Assembly: GCF_004769635.1 (NCBI RefSeq)
Contig: NZ_RQGH01000023.1
Coordinates: 120,329-184,328 of the forward strand
Reading direction: 5' to 3'
Length of the DNA stretch: 64,000 bases
Source: Leptospira jelokensis
Lineage (GTDB): Bacteria > Spirochaetota > Leptospiria > Leptospirales > Leptospiraceae
The position numbers and the translations under genes were made by a program. Under the pieces are notes generated by a model, which did not search any database, was not told where the DNA came from, and worked only from the letters and a program-made list of their open reading frames with translations. Each line of letters opens with the position of its first letter. The first letter of the stretch is position 1. This document shows positions 7,255 through 16,882 of the stretch, one piece after another.

Positions 7255-10200
7255 ATGTTAGCAAAATATATTAGAATCGCAACATTCTTTATCATTTTAC
7301 TCACAGAGGCATGCATTCCCAAAATTTCCAAAAGTTTCATGCAATCGGTTTCCGATTTTTTACAATTGCGAAGCCTTTTGAACACTGGACCCTTCCAAAT
7401 CTCTGTGCGAGTGTCTGGACTACTCGGTTCGGGTTTAGTCCTCAATCTGAATTCGGGAAGGGAAACCATCACAGTCAATGCCGATGGGACTTTCCAATTT
7501 AGCACACCCTTTACCACAGGCCAGGATTTTAATTTGGCCATCCAAACCCAACCCATTTTGCCAAATCAGACATGTTCGGTGAGCGGTGGCACTGGAGTTG
7601 TTGGGTATGGAAATATCAATACGATCATTGTCAACTGTGACCCGCTTCGTTATACGTTAGGTGGAACTATCATAGGACTTGATGGAATTGGATTCACTCT
7701 CACAAACTCTTATGATGGATCCACTTTACCAGTGGCAGTCGCTTCTGGAACATTTGCTTTTACACAAACCTACGAAGCGGGCACTCCATATAACGTCACT
7801 GTTGCCACACAACCAAACCACCCTGTGCAAAACTGTATCATTACCAATGGGTCCAATACTTTCCCTGCCAACAATGTGACAACGATCGCGATCAATTGTA
7901 CATCGACTGCATTCCCTATTGAAATCACAGCCATAGGGATTGCATCTGGAAGTTTGACACTTAGCAATAATGGAAGCGAAACACTTGTCATCTCATCGGA
8001 TGGGTTACATCGTTTCCCTACCAATTTAGCTCCTTCGAGTACATACAATGTTCAAATTGTTTCGGCGCCTTTAGACCACCAATGTGTATTGAGTTCCACT
8101 TCCGGCACAATTGCGGGAACCGTTTCCATCCAAGCGAATTGTTTTACTGTCATCTTACAAGATTCGACTCCTCGGAATGGGGGGATTCTATTACCCACCG
8201 AATCTTTACGATTGGTCTTTACTGCGGAGGTGAACGCTAGTAGCTGTGTGGGTTCGACAGGGACCTTAGCGAGTACCTCCCTTGCCTTACCCGTACAATT
8301 TGCACTTGCCACTACCAATTTTACCAATGATACTTTGGTTGTGACCCCTGCGCCAACCGATAGTTGGCAATCCGGGCATAGAAGCCTAACTCTCAATTGT
8401 CTCACCAATTTAGGAGCTGTTCCACTTTCGACAACCACCACTTTACTTTACCTCATCCCATCAAATATCCGCTATGTGGCAGATGTCGGAGGGGATGATT
8501 GGAATGATGGTTTAACGGCTTTAACACCAAAACGAAATATCCAAGAAGGGATCAATAGTTTTGGAGGATGCCCTAGCGGAGACTGTGCAGTCCTTGTGGC
8601 ACAAGGTTCTTATGACCCCGCTTACGCTGGAGGTCTCATCCAATTGGAATCTGGTGTGTCAATTTTCGGCAGTTATGAACCTGGATTTACCGAGTGGAGG
8701 CCACAAGATAAGGATTCCACAATTTTAATGGATACAGCACCAGCCTACTGCGCTGGCTCAACAGTTACTAATCCATGTACTTCTATCGCAGCAGATGTTA
8801 CGGTTACGGCTCCTACCGTGGTATCAGGATTTCGTTTGCAAAATGGAGTTTCTGCTCCTTATATGGCGAACGTCTTTTTGAACGGAACTAGTAATGTCCG
8901 CTTGATCGACAATCAAATCGTCGCAGGCACTGGCATAGATCGTTCCTATGGAGTCCTTGCCATCAATAGCAGCCCTTACTTAGTTCTCAATCAAATCACG
9001 GGCGGAGGTTGTACGAATTCTGGTTGCATCACTTCTGCTGTATCATTATCTTCCACAGTCATGGTCTCTCCAATCCTCATTGGAAATGTGATCACAGCAG
9101 GGGATACTTCGATATCGGATGCTTCTTCAAAAGCCTTTGATTATACAGGGACCTCGGGAATGAATGTTTCAAACATTCGTCAGAACGAATTCCGAGGTTT
9201 CGATTTACCAACCGTAGGAACTACCAATTGGAATATTACGTTTGACGTTGCAGGAACTGCATCCACTGGAGTATTAGCGGGGAATCTTTTTGTCCAAGGG
9301 AATGCAAACCGATCGTATGGGATTCGCTTCCAAGCAGCCAATACGATCCAAATTGGTTCCTTGGTCTCCGGGAATGTGATCACCGGGAATTCTAATGCCA
9401 CAACCGAAAGCGCTGGGATTCGTTTGATTTCTGGTACCATCGTAAGAGGGAATTCGATCAGTATTGGCAGAACCGAGAACACCAGTGGCTTTACGGCTTT
9501 TACTTATGGAATTTTGATTCAAAGTGGTGGAACAGCGACCATTGAATACAATGCGATCACGGGTGGAAGTGCAATCTCCTCCAGTGTTACCGCTTCGCTG
9601 ATTGGCATCCAAGCCTCTGGATTAAATGCCACATCTTCGATCTCAAGAAATTATATCAGGATGGGTACTGCAACTGGCCTCGCTTCCACATCAGTCACTG
9701 GCATCCACCTAATTTCTCCACTATCACTCCTTGTATCAAACAACCTAATCCAAAATGGTTCCAGTAGTGTCTATGCGAGAGGGATCTTTATCTCAGGAGC
9801 ATTTAATCCCCTTCGGATCTTTCACAATACAGTGAATAGTGGTGTATCGAGTGTTGTCGGAAATGAATCTGCGATCCACATTGATTCTGGATCCGGAATG
9901 CTCTTCGAAAACAATATCCTACTTCTCAATACAAATGCCGGAAACAACGTTTGTTTGCGCAACGTTGGATTGGCTCAAGGTTCCATACGCTCCAATGTCT
10001 TTCATAACTGTAATAATTTAGTATTCCAATCCTTGGTTTACTACACCGATATTTGCGCAGGAGGAGTCCCTGGAAGTTTAGGTTGTATCACTCCATTAGG
10101 TCTTGCTCCCAACTTTGGTGAAAATTTGAACTTAAATCCCAACTTAGTTTCTCCCTTTGGAGTTGTGGCCTCGTACATCCCGACAGCGGCCACTTCTTGC

Positions 10201-10323
10201 CAAATTACGAGAGCAACTAACAATATCTTGGCTGATAGTTTTAATGGGATCGGAACAAGGCCCGGTGGAGATGGAGCCGTATCGATTGGAGCCATCGAAT
10301 ACGACTTACCTTGCACCCCTTAA
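7255..10323 (+). CDS. Large DUF1565/beta-helix surface lipoprotein with three Ig-like repeats
   Basis: The 1022-residue protein has a signal peptide ending LTEAC (lipid-modified Cys20). Three ~85-residue repeats follow (about 44-130, 131-219, 220-296), each with a G-L or G-I opening, a GxFxF-type strand, a central Cys and an ending such as VNC or INC, so probably one disulfide per repeat. Next is an Ig-like (Big_5-type) segment (about 300-395), then DVGGDDWNDG typical of DUF1565 and a long right-handed parallel beta-helix (to ~960) rich in N-x-I/V-x-G rungs. Such folds are usually surface-exposed and bind glycans or form adhesins; function here is unknown. It is monocistronic and ends against a convergent gene. 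Confidence 0.85.
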   Translation: MLAKYIRIATFFIILLTEACIPKISKSFMQSVSDFLQLRSLLNTGPFQISVRVSGLLGSGLVLNLNSGRETITVNADGTFQFSTPFTTGQDFNLAIQTQPILPNQTCSVSGGTGVVGYGNINTIIVNCDPLRYTLGGTIIGLDGIGFTLTNSYDGSTLPVAVASGTFAFTQTYEAGTPYNVTVATQPNHPVQNCIITNGSNTFPANNVTTIAINCTSTAFPIEITAIGIASGSLTLSNNGSETLVISSDGLHRFPTNLAPSSTYNVQIVSAPLDHQCVLSSTSGTIAGTVSIQANCFTVILQDSTPRNGGILLPTESLRLVFTAEVNASSCVGSTGTLASTSLALPVQFALATTNFTNDTLVVTPAPTDSWQSGHRSLTLNCLTNLGAVPLSTTTTLLYLIPSNIRYVADVGGDDWNDGLTALTPKRNIQEGINSFGGCPSGDCAVLVAQGSYDPAYAGGLIQLESGVSIFGSYEPGFTEWRPQDKDSTILMDTAPAYCAGSTVTNPCTSIAADVTVTAPTVVSGFRLQNGVSAPYMANVFLNGTSNVRLIDNQIVAGTGIDRSYGVLAINSSPYLVLNQITGGGCTNSGCITSAVSLSSTVMVSPILIGNVITAGDTSISDASSKAFDYTGTSGMNVSNIRQNEFRGFDLPTVGTTNWNITFDVAGTASTGVLAGNLFVQGNANRSYGIRFQAANTIQIGSLVSGNVITGNSNATTESAGIRLISGTIVRGNSISIGRTENTSGFTAFTYGILIQSGGTATIEYNAITGGSAISSSVTASLIGIQASGLNATSSISRNYIRMGTATGLASTSVTGIHLISPLSLLVSNNLIQNGSSSVYARGIFISGAFNPLRIFHNTVNSGVSSVVGNESAIHIDSGSGMLFENNILLLNTNAGNNVCLRNVGLAQGSIRSNVFHNCNNLVFQSLVYYTDICAGGVPGSLGCITPLGLAPNFGENLNLNPNLVSPFGVVASYIPTAATSCQITRATNNILADSFNGIGTRPGGDGAVSIGAIEYDLPCTP

Positions 10324-10334
10324 TCCGTTTTCAA

Positions 10335-11375
10335 TTAAGGTATTACGTAGATTCCAATTCGATCATTGTACAAACTTCCAATGTAGAGTTGGCGTCTCTT
10401 TTCAATGACACTCGTGATATCTTTTAAATGCTCACCTGTTGGATCTTGCACTGTCATTAGAACTTTTCCATTCCCATCCATTTTCAGTGCGTAACCGTAC
10501 GGCTGTGCTTTAGGCCATAGAAACTTTGGCATAAAGTAAATCATCTTCTTCACAACGGGGGATGGGTGCATACTATCCATCCTGTCATTTCTAACAGTGA
10601 ACAAGGCAACCCAGAAGTCTCCATTTTCATTGCGAGTGATATTGTCTGGGAAACCAGGTAAGTTTTCAATTACTACCTCTGATGTCCCTTTTTTCGGACC
10701 TTTTAACCAGAGTTTTGTGATACGATACCGATAGGTTTCATTCACCAAAAGGAAATCTTCATTTTTGGAAAGTGCAATTCCATTGGCAAAATACAAATGA
10801 TCGAGCAAAAGTTGTGTTTCTTTTGTTTTAGGATCAAACACAAACACTCTACCGTAAGGTCTTGCTTCTAATAAATCATAGAGGTATTCTTTTTGTTCAT
10901 AAATAGAAGCATCAGTAAAATAAATTTTCCCATCTTGGGCGATATCTAAATCATCTGTGAATTGGAAAGGAACTCCCTTATATTCGGATACCAAGGTTGT
11001 GATTTTGCCAGACTTGTCCATAGATAGAAGGCCTTTGTACGCATCGGCGATGATGAGATTACCAGCTTTATCGAACTGAACTCCTAGTGGCCTGCCAGAT
11101 GTTTTGGCTATGGCTTTGATTTCACCCTTAAGTGTGATGCGGATGATTCGTCCATCCTTGTCTCCACCATAAATATTCCCATCACTGTCAACATCAAGTG
11201 ATTCGAGACCTTTTACTTTCCCAATGGCAAGTAAGATCGCTTTTTGTAATTCTGTGTTTGGTTCATAAATACCCACAGGTTCGGGTTTGATGGGTGGTTC
11301 ATACGCTAGAGGTTCAAAGGTACGACAGGAAACTAGAATTAAAGAAATTAGGATAAAAATCGTTAGTCGTTTCAT
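10335..11375 (-). CDS. SMP-30/strictosidine synthase-like beta-propeller lipoprotein
   Basis: I place the start at the ATG at 11375, which overlaps the upstream acyltransferase stop (ATGA) and begins a clear signal peptide with lipobox LVSC. Starts farther upstream would bury the signal sequence. The mature protein is a six-bladed propeller type with repeated DxxGNxY/L strands and the FPDNITRNENGDFWVAL segment typical of the gluconolactonase/strictosidine synthase/APMAP group. These enzymes act as lactonases or arylesterases in several lineages; the substrate is not predictable. It is probably translated together with the acyltransferase. Confidence 0.85.
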   Translation of the reverse strand: MKRLTIFILISLILVSCRTFEPLAYEPPIKPEPVGIYEPNTELQKAILLAIGKVKGLESLDVDSDGNIYGGDKDGRIIRITLKGEIKAIAKTSGRPLGVQFDKAGNLIIADAYKGLLSMDKSGKITTLVSEYKGVPFQFTDDLDIAQDGKIYFTDASIYEQKEYLYDLLEARPYGRVFVFDPKTKETQLLLDHLYFANGIALSKNEDFLLVNETYRYRITKLWLKGPKKGTSEVVIENLPGFPDNITRNENGDFWVALFTVRNDRMDSMHPSPVVKKMIYFMPKFLWPKAQPYGYALKMDGNGKVLMTVQDPTGEHLKDITSVIEKRRQLYIGSLYNDRIGIYVIP

Positions 11376-12250
11376 TTGGGGGTTATCTCCTTTTCGATCA
11401 ATGCATCTTTTAAAGCCCATCTTTCATCGACCCAACGTTTCATTTTTTTAGACATGGGTGCAAATTGTTCGTTTTCCTCGATGGGAACCTCATTCCTCGG
11501 AATCACATCCACAAATACTTTGAGTTTGCGAATTTTACCAGACATCAAATCTAAAAAACTTGGATTTTCTGTTGGATAAACAATCGTTAAATCAATAAAA
11601 GCATCAAGCGAATTTCTTAGCGAAGTGGAAACCACTGATATCCCACCACTATGTGGCCTAAGCAAATGTTTGTAAGGATTTTTTTTGAGTAATTTTTTCA
11701 TTCGCTCTGGAGTGCGCCTGTGCCCCTCCAAAAAATTTAGAATGGAAAAAGGCATTCCATTAAACTTCTCACAAACTTTTTTGACATTTTCCAAATCCTT
11801 GGTCGCAAGCTCAGGATTTTTTTTCAATTGTTCACGACTACTTCGTTTGACAAAAGGGAAATCTAAAGCAAGCCATGCATGCCCAAGGATTGGAACATAC
11901 TTCAAGGAATCCTTAATAAAAAAACGAATCAGAGGGATTTTTCGATTCAAAACTGATTGGATGATGTAAATGTCGGACCAGGATTGGTGGTTACTGATGA
12001 TCATATAACTTCCATTTGGCTTTAATTGCTGGAAATTTTCACCAAACACTTCAAATTGAACACCATATAAAAATCTTGAAATCCTATAATTATTTTGAAT
12101 CCAAACTTCACCCACTTTCACAAGTAATTTGTCACCAAATCTTCTCCAAGATCCTGAGGTGACTAATTTCCAGATGTACAATGGATACATAGTTGGTATG
12201 ATCCAAACTAAGTTCAAAAGAAATAATAGATAAGCGATGATTAATCCCAA
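11372..12250 (-). CDS. PlsC-family 1-acylglycerol-3-phosphate acyltransferase-like protein
   Basis: The 292-residue membrane protein has an N-terminal hydrophobic helix, the acyltransferase motif NHQSWSD (catalytic NHx4D) and a FLEGHRR segment corresponding to the family's substrate-binding motif. Length and motifs resemble the YihG/LCLAT branch more than short PlsC. It likely transfers a fatty acyl group to lysophosphatidic acid or a related lipid. The start is TTG at 12250, with GGAG six bases upstream and right after the stop of the phosphatase gene; no in-frame ATG fits. Confidence 0.85.
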   Translation of the reverse strand: MGLIIAYLLFLLNLVWIIPTMYPLYIWKLVTSGSWRRFGDKLLVKVGEVWIQNNYRISRFLYGVQFEVFGENFQQLKPNGSYMIISNHQSWSDIYIIQSVLNRKIPLIRFFIKDSLKYVPILGHAWLALDFPFVKRSSREQLKKNPELATKDLENVKKVCEKFNGMPFSILNFLEGHRRTPERMKKLLKKNPYKHLLRPHSGGISVVSTSLRNSLDAFIDLTIVYPTENPSFLDLMSGKIRKLKVFVDVIPRNEVPIEENEQFAPMSKKMKRWVDERWALKDALIEKEITPK

Positions 12251-12251
12251 A

Positions 12252-13496
12252 TTAAACTCCTAAATCAAACGATGTGCCGATACCCAAAATGGTGACATCA
12301 TCCATCATTGGGGTTTGCCCCCGAAAGGAATGAAACTCTTCCATTAGGTAATTTACAGTATCAGATAAACTTAATCCCAAACTCCTGGCAGACAAAAAAC
12401 TGGAAAGCAATTTGGATTCACCAAGTAAAAAGCCTTCCTGATTTTCTTGTTCCAAATACCCATCGGAAATCATAAATAATCGATCTCCCAAACCAAATGA
12501 CAAACTTGTATCAAGATACTCGACATCTTTTTCAAGCCCAAGCATCAAACCGGACTCACCTAAAGGCAAAATTTGCGAATTTGTCAACACATACGGGTCA
12601 TTATGGCCAGCGGAAGAATACACAAGTAAGTTCTCTTCCATTTTCAAATCAACAATCACAGCAGTAAATTGATTGGATTTTTTACCATAACGATCAATAA
12701 AAATTTGGTTCAATGCGTATAAAACATCAGATGGATTGGGTGCGATGTGTTTGATATGATCGTATTCCGCTTTGATTGCCATAGTGATCAGCGCTGCTTG
12801 GACACCGTGGCCTATGGCATCAGCCAAAAAAAGACGGATTTTTGATTTCTCAAGGCGTATCACATCAAAGATATCACCACCAACTTCAGCCATAGGTTCA
12901 AATTTAGAAGCAAAATCCAGATGAGCTATGTGTTTGAGACCAAGTGGTAAAATATTCCGTTGGATGGTTTTGGCAGTCTCCAAATCCTCTTGAATGATTT
13001 TTAAGGATTGAGTGAGTTTGGCTGTCCTTTCTTTTACCATCATTTCTAAGGTTTCGTTTTGCAAACGTAACTCTTTGTTTTTTTGAATTAAAACTTGGTT
13101 TTCCCTCTGCTCAGCATTACGAATCCTTGCGGTTAACAATTTTAAAACCGTTAACGTCATATCTGGATTTGTTTGGACCAATCGATGGAAATCTTCCCTG
13201 GTGAGTTTGTATAGGATGGAATTTTCTTTCGTAGTGATATTTACCGTTCGAGGTGCAGAATCAATCAGCGAAATTTCTCCAAAGTACTCCCCTGCGTGCA
13301 AATCGCCAATCACCAATACATCTTGTTTGGACTCATCTAAGTATTTCCAAACCTCGACACAACCCGATTCTATATAATAGAAGGAATCACCTAACGTATA
13401 TTGCTCGATCACAAGTGATCCAGAACCAAACTCAACTTTCTTCATTTCTTTTTTTAAGAAACTTAAATCTAAAGTTGGTTTTTCGTCTAAACCCAT
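12252..13496 (-). CDS. Cyclic-nucleotide-binding domain plus SpoIIE/PP2C phosphatase
   Basis: The 414-residue protein has an N-terminal cNMP-binding domain (about 15-130; GEYFGEISLIDSAPRTVNI matches the phosphate-binding cassette), a coiled coil (about 135-180) and a SpoIIE-type serine phosphatase (about 190-410). The phosphatase metal-binding aspartates are visible in GGDIFD, LADAIGHG and SDGYLEQ. A plausible job is cAMP- or cGMP-controlled dephosphorylation of an anti-sigma antagonist of the STAS type. It lies in a tightly packed minus-strand run and is followed two bases later by the acyltransferase. Confidence 0.92.
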   Translation of the reverse strand: MGLDEKPTLDLSFLKKEMKKVEFGSGSLVIEQYTLGDSFYYIESGCVEVWKYLDESKQDVLVIGDLHAGEYFGEISLIDSAPRTVNITTKENSILYKLTREDFHRLVQTNPDMTLTVLKLLTARIRNAEQRENQVLIQKNKELRLQNETLEMMVKERTAKLTQSLKIIQEDLETAKTIQRNILPLGLKHIAHLDFASKFEPMAEVGGDIFDVIRLEKSKIRLFLADAIGHGVQAALITMAIKAEYDHIKHIAPNPSDVLYALNQIFIDRYGKKSNQFTAVIVDLKMEENLLVYSSAGHNDPYVLTNSQILPLGESGLMLGLEKDVEYLDTSLSFGLGDRLFMISDGYLEQENQEGFLLGESKLLSSFLSARSLGLSLSDTVNYLMEEFHSFRGQTPMMDDVTILGIGTSFDLGV

Positions 13497-13507
13497 AAGG
13501 CCTAAGG

Positions 13508-13870
13508 TTACTCTTCTTCTCGGTTTACCGATTCAATGGTAAATGCTGGTTTACATAAAGACCAATACTCGGCGTCTTCTTTGAAAGGATTGGAATACCT
13601 TACCCTTGAACCTTTTTGGATTAAAATCGATTCTCCTGCGGAAAGGACTAATATTTCTCCATCCACTTCAATTTGTTTTTTACCACGGACCATCAGCGTC
13701 CACTCATCAAAGTTAGGTGTTTGAAAGGGCTCTCCCCAACCTGGTGGTGCTACCATATGGGCAATCGAAACTTCTTTTGTATTGGTTGAGGCCAAACCAA
13801 AATGTTCTTCTATTGTTTTGTTTCCAGGAACAGGGATGATTGAAGGGTTTTTTTGATGGATATAGCCCAT
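13508..13870 (-). CDS. Small cupin-domain protein
   Basis: About 120 residues containing one cupin barrel: PPGWGEPFQTPNFDEWTLMVRGKKQIEVDGE followed by LSAGESILIQKGSRVRYSNP. I use the ATG at 13870, which has AGG eight bases upstream; a GTG at 13879 inside the preceding SDR gene is the alternative. The first metal-binding motif lacks the usual HxH pair, so metal binding is doubtful. Ligand and role are unknown; many such cupins bind small metabolites or act with the neighbouring oxidoreductase. Confidence 0.8.
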   Translation of the reverse strand: MGYIHQKNPSIIPVPGNKTIEEHFGLASTNTKEVSIAHMVAPPGWGEPFQTPNFDEWTLMVRGKKQIEVDGEILVLSAGESILIQKGSRVRYSNPFKEDAEYWSLCKPAFTIESVNREEE

Positions 13871-13871
13871 A

Positions 13872-14729
13872 TCAAGCACCTGGAAACTTTAATGAAAACT
13901 TATGTTTGAGAAGGTCTTCCGTGTAAGTCCATAAATTCCTTCTTGCTGTTTTATCATAAGAAACAGGGGAACTTTTTGATTCTTTCTTTTTTACAAAATA
14001 CTTTCCTGAAGTAGAAGAAAGATTTGGATCTGTTGCAAGGAAGATTGATGTTTCAGCACCCTTATCTTCTGAAATGGCAAAAATGTTCTGCGCGAAGGTT
14101 AAAATAATCTTGGCTAAACCCTCGTTGTTCTGACCAAACTTCGTTTTTACAAAACCAGGGTGTAAACAATTGACTGTAATCTTTGTTTGGTTTAGTCTCT
14201 CTGCTAATTCATAACTAAAATATAAATTCATCAATTTGGACCTTTGGTATTGTTTCCAACCGGAGTATTGTTTCTCCGCTAAAAGGTCATTGAAATCCAA
14301 TTCCACTCCTTCGTGTGCTCTGGAGGCAACATTGATGATACGACCTTGTTCTGCCGCCTTTAAGGTAGGCAATAGGCCAAGTGCCAAAATAAAATAATTT
14401 AAATGGTTTAATGCAAATGTTGATTCCAAACCTTCGTTTGTGACTGTCCGTTTATCAAAATAGGCGCCAGCATTATTCAAGAGAACATCAATTTTTGGAT
14501 GTTGGTTCCGAATCGTTTCGGCAAGGGCAAACGTATCCTTAACAAGTGAAAGATCTGCAACATAGGAATGCACTTTCACTCCTTGGACTTGCAAACTAGA
14601 AACCAATGCTGAAAGTTTATCCCTATTCCTTCCCACTAAAATCAACTCGTGTTTTGACTTAGCAAAGGACTGGACACAGACTCTTCCGATTCCATCAGTG
14701 GCTCCAGTGACTAAAATGATTTGGCTCAT
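13872..14729 (-). CDS. Short-chain dehydrogenase/reductase, retinol-dehydrogenase-like
   Basis: The 285-residue Rossmann enzyme shows TGATDGIG for the cofactor, NNAGAY, the catalytic serine in NVASRA and YQRSK (YxxxK). An arginine after the second strand (VGRNRDKL) suggests NADP(H). The pattern resembles the RDH/WWOX-type branch that acts on hydrophobic alcohols or ketones. The start overlaps the histidine kinase stop (4 bases). The cupin begins right after its stop, so the three genes are probably cotranscribed. Confidence 0.88.
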   Translation of the reverse strand: MSQIILVTGATDGIGRVCVQSFAKSKHELILVGRNRDKLSALVSSLQVQGVKVHSYVADLSLVKDTFALAETIRNQHPKIDVLLNNAGAYFDKRTVTNEGLESTFALNHLNYFILALGLLPTLKAAEQGRIINVASRAHEGVELDFNDLLAEKQYSGWKQYQRSKLMNLYFSYELAERLNQTKITVNCLHPGFVKTKFGQNNEGLAKIILTFAQNIFAISEDKGAETSIFLATDPNLSSTSGKYFVKKKESKSSPVSYDKTARRNLWTYTEDLLKHKFSLKFPGA

Positions 14730-16507
14730 ACAAATACTTCCTCTTTTTGTTTTTTGGGCAGACTAAATTGAAATAACGAACCATTCACACCATCACTATC
14801 ACCCGTTAACGTACCGCCATTTACTGTGACAAATTCAGAACACATTAGTAACCCTATCCCGTTCCCAGTTTCACCAAGCGTTCCCACTGACTTAATCACT
14901 TCTCCAGCTTTGAATAGTTTATTCATTGTTGATTTAGACATCCCAACACCAAAATCTTTTACAGAAATTAACCAATGTAACCCTGTGTCAATTGCCTGGA
15001 TTTCAATTTTGCTATTTTGATGGCTAAATTTGAGAGCGTTTGAAATTAAATTCCTCATGACTGTGATGATCATCCGGTCATCGCAATACACCATCGCATG
15101 ATTCGGAATATTTAATTCAAATCGGATTCCTTTGTTATTTGCACTTAAGGAAAACAATTCCACACATTCCAAAACAATGGCGTCTAACCGGCAGTAATTG
15201 GGACGAAATTCTTCTTGGCCTCTTTGTAGTTTTGACCATTCTAATAAGTTTTCCAATAATGAAAAAACAGATTCTGTTGCATCAACTAGGGATTGTGTCA
15301 TACCAGCCAATGCATCTTCCTTTTTTTTCATATCTTCATTTAATACTTTGAGTAACATTTTGATCCCAGCGAGGGGACCACGTAAATCATGGGAAATGAT
15401 GGATAAAAATCGATCTTTCGTTGCATTGGCCAATAGAAGTTCGCGGTTCACATTTGCCATCTGTTTCTCTAAATTTCGCTGTTCTGTATTATCTCGAAAT
15501 ACTAAAACCATTCCAATTTTTTTACGATTGGCATCTCGCACTTGTTTTGCGGTAACTTCCCAATATTTATGATTTTTTTCCCAAATCCATTTCGAAATGG
15601 TCCGTTTTTCAGATAAAAGATCTAATTTTGTTACCAACTCTGGTGCATGTTGGAAAAAATTAGTATGAGGCAACAAGGTTACATTTTTAGTTTTAATCGA
15701 AAATAGATTTTCTGCGGTACTATTCCAATCTACAACCCTATGATTAAAATCTAAGATTACGACCGCTTCGTCCAATTCGTCTACAATTTCACCTCTCACA
15801 AGAGGAACCAAATCGAACATTCGGTAATATCCAATTGCAAAAAAAATTAGAATCACCTGGATTGTGCTCATAACAGCCGTTATGTTTATCCCAGGTAGTG
15901 GCCTAATTCCTATTTTGTGTAAAATGGCTGTCACCCAAATGAATAGATAAGAAATTAATATAAGTAAATACCGATTTCTTTCTGTTTGATTTGATTTGAT
16001 GATTCCTCGTATTAACAAAATCGCTACAAAGATTGACCAAAAAAAAGAAATGAAATACGATACAATGAAACCACCAATATTGGTTTCTTGGATCCATTGG
16101 ATTCTACCTTCCACATTGATTAAATAAGTGTCGAGGGTTAAGGTTTTGAAAATTGGATCCAAAACACAAACAGCCAAAGTTAAAAGTGGTTGGACTGATA
16201 ACAAAACCCAAAATCGTTTTGTTAACAAATGCCGATTGTTTGTGAATTCAATGGATACAAGCACCATGCCCATATTGGCAAACGCAACACCAATGTATAA
16301 AAAACTAATGAATGTTCGATGAAGGCTTGTGCTAATATAAAGAAAATCGATAGCATAGAATCCGGTCCAAACCATGGATCCCAAAACTAAAATCAATAAA
16401 TATTTAACTAGGTTGAGTCGGAAGGATTTGATGACAAATAGCCCCAATCCAAGATTGAAGCTAAATGCTAAAAGTAAAAGTACGCTATAGGGATGGAATT
16501 GCCACAA
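14726..16507 (-). CDS. 7TM histidine kinase with PAS domain
   Basis: The 593-residue protein has about eight hydrophobic helices in the first 230 residues (histidine kinase N-terminal 7TM type), a PAS domain (about 240-345), a dimerisation helix with SIISHDLRGP carrying the phospho-acceptor histidine near residue 370, and an HATPase domain (RNLISNALKF, DFGVGM, GNGIGL). It lacks a receiver domain, and no response regulator lies next to it. The start is TTG at 16507, two bases after the bactofilin stop, with only a weak ribosome site. Confidence 0.92.
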   Translation of the reverse strand: MWQFHPYSVLLLLAFSFNLGLGLFVIKSFRLNLVKYLLILVLGSMVWTGFYAIDFLYISTSLHRTFISFLYIGVAFANMGMVLVSIEFTNNRHLLTKRFWVLLSVQPLLTLAVCVLDPIFKTLTLDTYLINVEGRIQWIQETNIGGFIVSYFISFFWSIFVAILLIRGIIKSNQTERNRYLLILISYLFIWVTAILHKIGIRPLPGINITAVMSTIQVILIFFAIGYYRMFDLVPLVRGEIVDELDEAVVILDFNHRVVDWNSTAENLFSIKTKNVTLLPHTNFFQHAPELVTKLDLLSEKRTISKWIWEKNHKYWEVTAKQVRDANRKKIGMVLVFRDNTEQRNLEKQMANVNRELLLANATKDRFLSIISHDLRGPLAGIKMLLKVLNEDMKKKEDALAGMTQSLVDATESVFSLLENLLEWSKLQRGQEEFRPNYCRLDAIVLECVELFSLSANNKGIRFELNIPNHAMVYCDDRMIITVMRNLISNALKFSHQNSKIEIQAIDTGLHWLISVKDFGVGMSKSTMNKLFKAGEVIKSVGTLGETGNGIGLLMCSEFVTVNGGTLTGDSDGVNGSLFQFSLPKKQKEEVFV

Positions 16508-16508
16508 A

Positions 16509-16877
16509 CTAAGTCTCGTCGCTACTTAGCATTTCGCAGTTACCATCAAAAATAACACCATCTGCGATTTGTAATTTTGCAGTACGAATGTTGCCTTGGA
16601 CTTTGCCTGTGGATAACATTTCTAATCTTTGGGTTGCCGTGACATTACCAATGATGGTTCCACCAACAACTACGGTTCCCGCTTTGATGTTTGCTTTGAC
16701 CCTTGCCCCTTCACTGATGACCAAATATCCATCTGATATAATTTCACCAGTGAAATCTCCAGAGATTTGGAGTGGTTTTTTAAACGCTAAGGTTCCACTA
16801 AAGGCAGTCTCTTTTCCAAGGATGGTGGCGATTACACCATGTTCTGTGATGGTTGGTTGCATTTCTTTTTTTGACAT
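16509..16877 (-). CDS. Bactofilin (polymer-forming cytoskeletal protein)
   Basis: The 122-residue protein is almost entirely a DUF583/bactofilin beta-helix: repeated short strands with pattern G-x-I/V-x-G, for example SGDFTGEIISDGYLVISEGA and GTVVVGGTIIGNV. Bactofilins polymerise without nucleotide and position envelope or morphology proteins; in spirochaetes they have been tied to helical cell shape and motility. It is 5 bases after the TPR mini-protein and 2 before the histidine kinase, so it belongs to the acpS-to-kinase run. Confidence 0.92.
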   Translation of the reverse strand: MSKKEMQPTITEHGVIATILGKETAFSGTLAFKKPLQISGDFTGEIISDGYLVISEGARVKANIKAGTVVVGGTIIGNVTATQRLEMLSTGKVQGNIRTAKLQIADGVIFDGNCEMLSSDET

Positions 16878-16882
16878 AGTCC

